A DNA stretch of 64,000 nt, taken from positions 15,308-79,307 of the forward strand of contig CAJTPF010000012.1 of the NCBI GenBank assembly GCA_910578175.1. Reading direction: 5' to 3'. The notes beneath the pieces were generated by a model. The model saw only the letters and a program-made list of their open reading frames with translations, ran no database searches and was not told the DNA's origin. Shown in pieces: positions 63,282-64,000 of this stretch. The position numbers and the translations under genes were made by a program. This DNA comes from an uncultured Lachnospiraceae bacterium (GTDB lineage: Bacteria; Bacillota; Clostridia; Lachnospirales; Lachnospiraceae). How positions within the stretch are numbered: position 1 is the first letter of the stretch; each line of letters begins with the position of its first letter.

Positions 63282-64000
63282 GGTTGTTTTCCCTGTATTG
63301 TACCGGTGTCTGATATCCTAAAGCGGAATGTATTCTGTGATGGTTATACCAGTTCACATAATCCCATAACTTCAATTTCAGCTCTTTCAGATCTGCAAAT
63401 GTTTCATTCCATACGAATTCTGTTTTTATGATTTTAAATGTCGCTTCTGCTACGGCATTATCATAAGGGCATCCTTTATGGCTCAGGGAACGTTCTATAT
63501 CAAATGCATCCAGAAGTTCTTCGATTGTCTGGTTTTTGAATTCGTTTCCCCGGTCTGTATGGAACAGGCGGATATCCTGCAGACTTCCTTCCACACGTTG
63601 GAATGCTTCTTTTACAAGTTCTGCCGTTTTATGCTCTCCCGCACTGTAACCTATGATTTCCCTATTAAAGAGGTCTATAAGTACACATATATAATTCCAG
63701 TCTGTTCCTACCCTTACATATGTCAGATCGCTTATTACAACATCCCTGTATTCCCTTCCCTGGAACTGGCGGTCCAGAACATTTCCTGTTTTGGATTCGT
63801 TGCAGGTGTCTTTGTGTGGCTTAAATTGTGCGGTTGTGTAATTGGAAACCAGACCTTCCTGCTTCATAATCCGTCCAATCCGGCGTCTGGATACCTGTTT
63901 TCCTGTTTTCATCAGCTCCTTCTTTATTTTGCGTGTGCCGTAATTGCTACGGCTTGCTTTGAAAATTTCTGTGATTTCAGAGGAAAGCTCTGAATCGTTG
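63245..64000 (-). mobile_element. IS3-family (IS150-like) insertion sequence, partial at the window end
   Basis: The left boundary is set at TGTGGATTGTCAACACT (63245), with the TG-type terminus of IS3 elements. The transposase OrfB reads on the minus strand and runs past the window edge. The element interrupts the small gene at 62922. A direct repeat and the other end cannot be seen. Confidence 0.8.
63265..64000 (-). CDS. IS3-family transposase OrfB, 5' end outside the window
   Basis: The rve integrase core has the DDE residues: Asp in VISDLTYVRV, Asp in FHTDRGNEF and Glu in NAVAEATFKIIKTE. An HTH_21 domain with GTRKIKKELMKTGKQVSRRR is read in frame upstream of the ATG at 63912, so that ATG is internal and the gene continues past the edge. 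OrfB is normally made by a -1 frameshift from an OrfA not seen here. The stop is at 63265, a few bases inside the IS end. It mediates cut-and-copy transposition. Sequence quality looks intact. Confidence 0.85.
   Translation of the reverse strand, partial: NDSELSSEITEIFKASRSNYGTRKIKKELMKTGKQVSRRRIGRIMKQEGLVSNYTTAQFKPHKDTCNESKTGNVLDRQFQGREYRDVVISDLTYVRVGTDWNYICVLIDLFNREIIGYSAGEHKTAELVKEAFQRVEGSLQDIRLFHTDRGNEFKNQTIEELLDAFDIERSLSHKGCPYDNAVAEATFKIIKTEFVWNETFADLKELKLKLWDYVNWYNHHRIHSALGYQTPVQYRENNLKKVV

Noticed and set aside
1..64000. CRISPR arrays, rRNA or tRNA genes
   Set aside because: No regularly spaced repeats and no recognisable rRNA or tRNA sequence were noticed. A tRNA scan would be needed to exclude a missed one.

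Overview
The window looks like a chromosomal segment of a flagellated, low-to-moderate GC Gram-positive bacterium of the Clostridia, most likely a Lachnospiraceae member. The evidence is the Firmicutes-type rpmG-secE-nusG-rplKAJL-rpoBC-rpsL-rpsG-fusA-tuf backbone, Gram-positive ribosome binding sites, TTGACA/TATAAT promoters, an L,D-transpeptidase-like cell-wall protein and a flagellin-glycosylation locus. The species cannot be named from sequence alone.

Positions 1-19500 hold a dense, AT-rich, single-strand run of sugar genes. It contains several GT-B glycosyltransferases, a duplicated-domain Maf (motility accessory factor), a cytidylyltransferase fused to a PseG-like hydrolase, a NeuB-family synthase, a WecE-like aminotransferase, a beta-propeller glycosidase-like protein, a NeuD-type acyltransferase, a WbqC-like protein and a pyruvyl-transferase-like protein. 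A strong terminator at 19576-19633 closes it. A single acyltransferase gene (19789-20451) follows.

Positions 20657-32763 are a second, visibly more GC-rich operon. It encodes five of the six pseudaminic acid enzymes (PseB, PseF, PseI, PseG, PseC) but no PseH. Where PseH might be expected sits a cassette of hexapeptide-repeat acyltransferase, FkbH-like protein, acyl carrier protein and VOC-fold protein, followed by a large glycosyltransferase. This suggests an ACP-delivered acyl group on the flagellar nonulosonic acid. A sequence resembling a flagellar sigma-28 promoter lies in the hairpin just upstream of pseB.

Positions 32806-39541 hold a sodium-dependent NSS-family transporter, a convergent orphan FliD-like flagellar gene, a secreted papain-like cysteine peptidase with a membrane-anchored partner, and a divergent histidine kinase/LytTR regulator pair. 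Two 13-base direct repeats spaced exactly 21 bases apart precede the peptidase gene and look like a LytTR/VirR-type operator.

Positions 39647-50989 are the transcription and ribosomal protein cluster. It has two matching stem structures before rplK and rplA (likely L1 autoregulatory sites), an L10-type leader with attenuator before rplJ, and a near-perfect promoter before rpoB. Between rpoC and rpsL, which usually lie close together in Firmicutes, are about 6.5 kb carrying a NarL-type two-component system, a three-gene ABC exporter resembling linearmycin-resistance (Lnr) systems, and an L,D-transpeptidase-like protein with degenerate catalytic motifs. rpsL-rpsG-fusA-tuf follow. The window ends with two small membrane-protein genes, the second cut by an IS3-family element that runs off the end.
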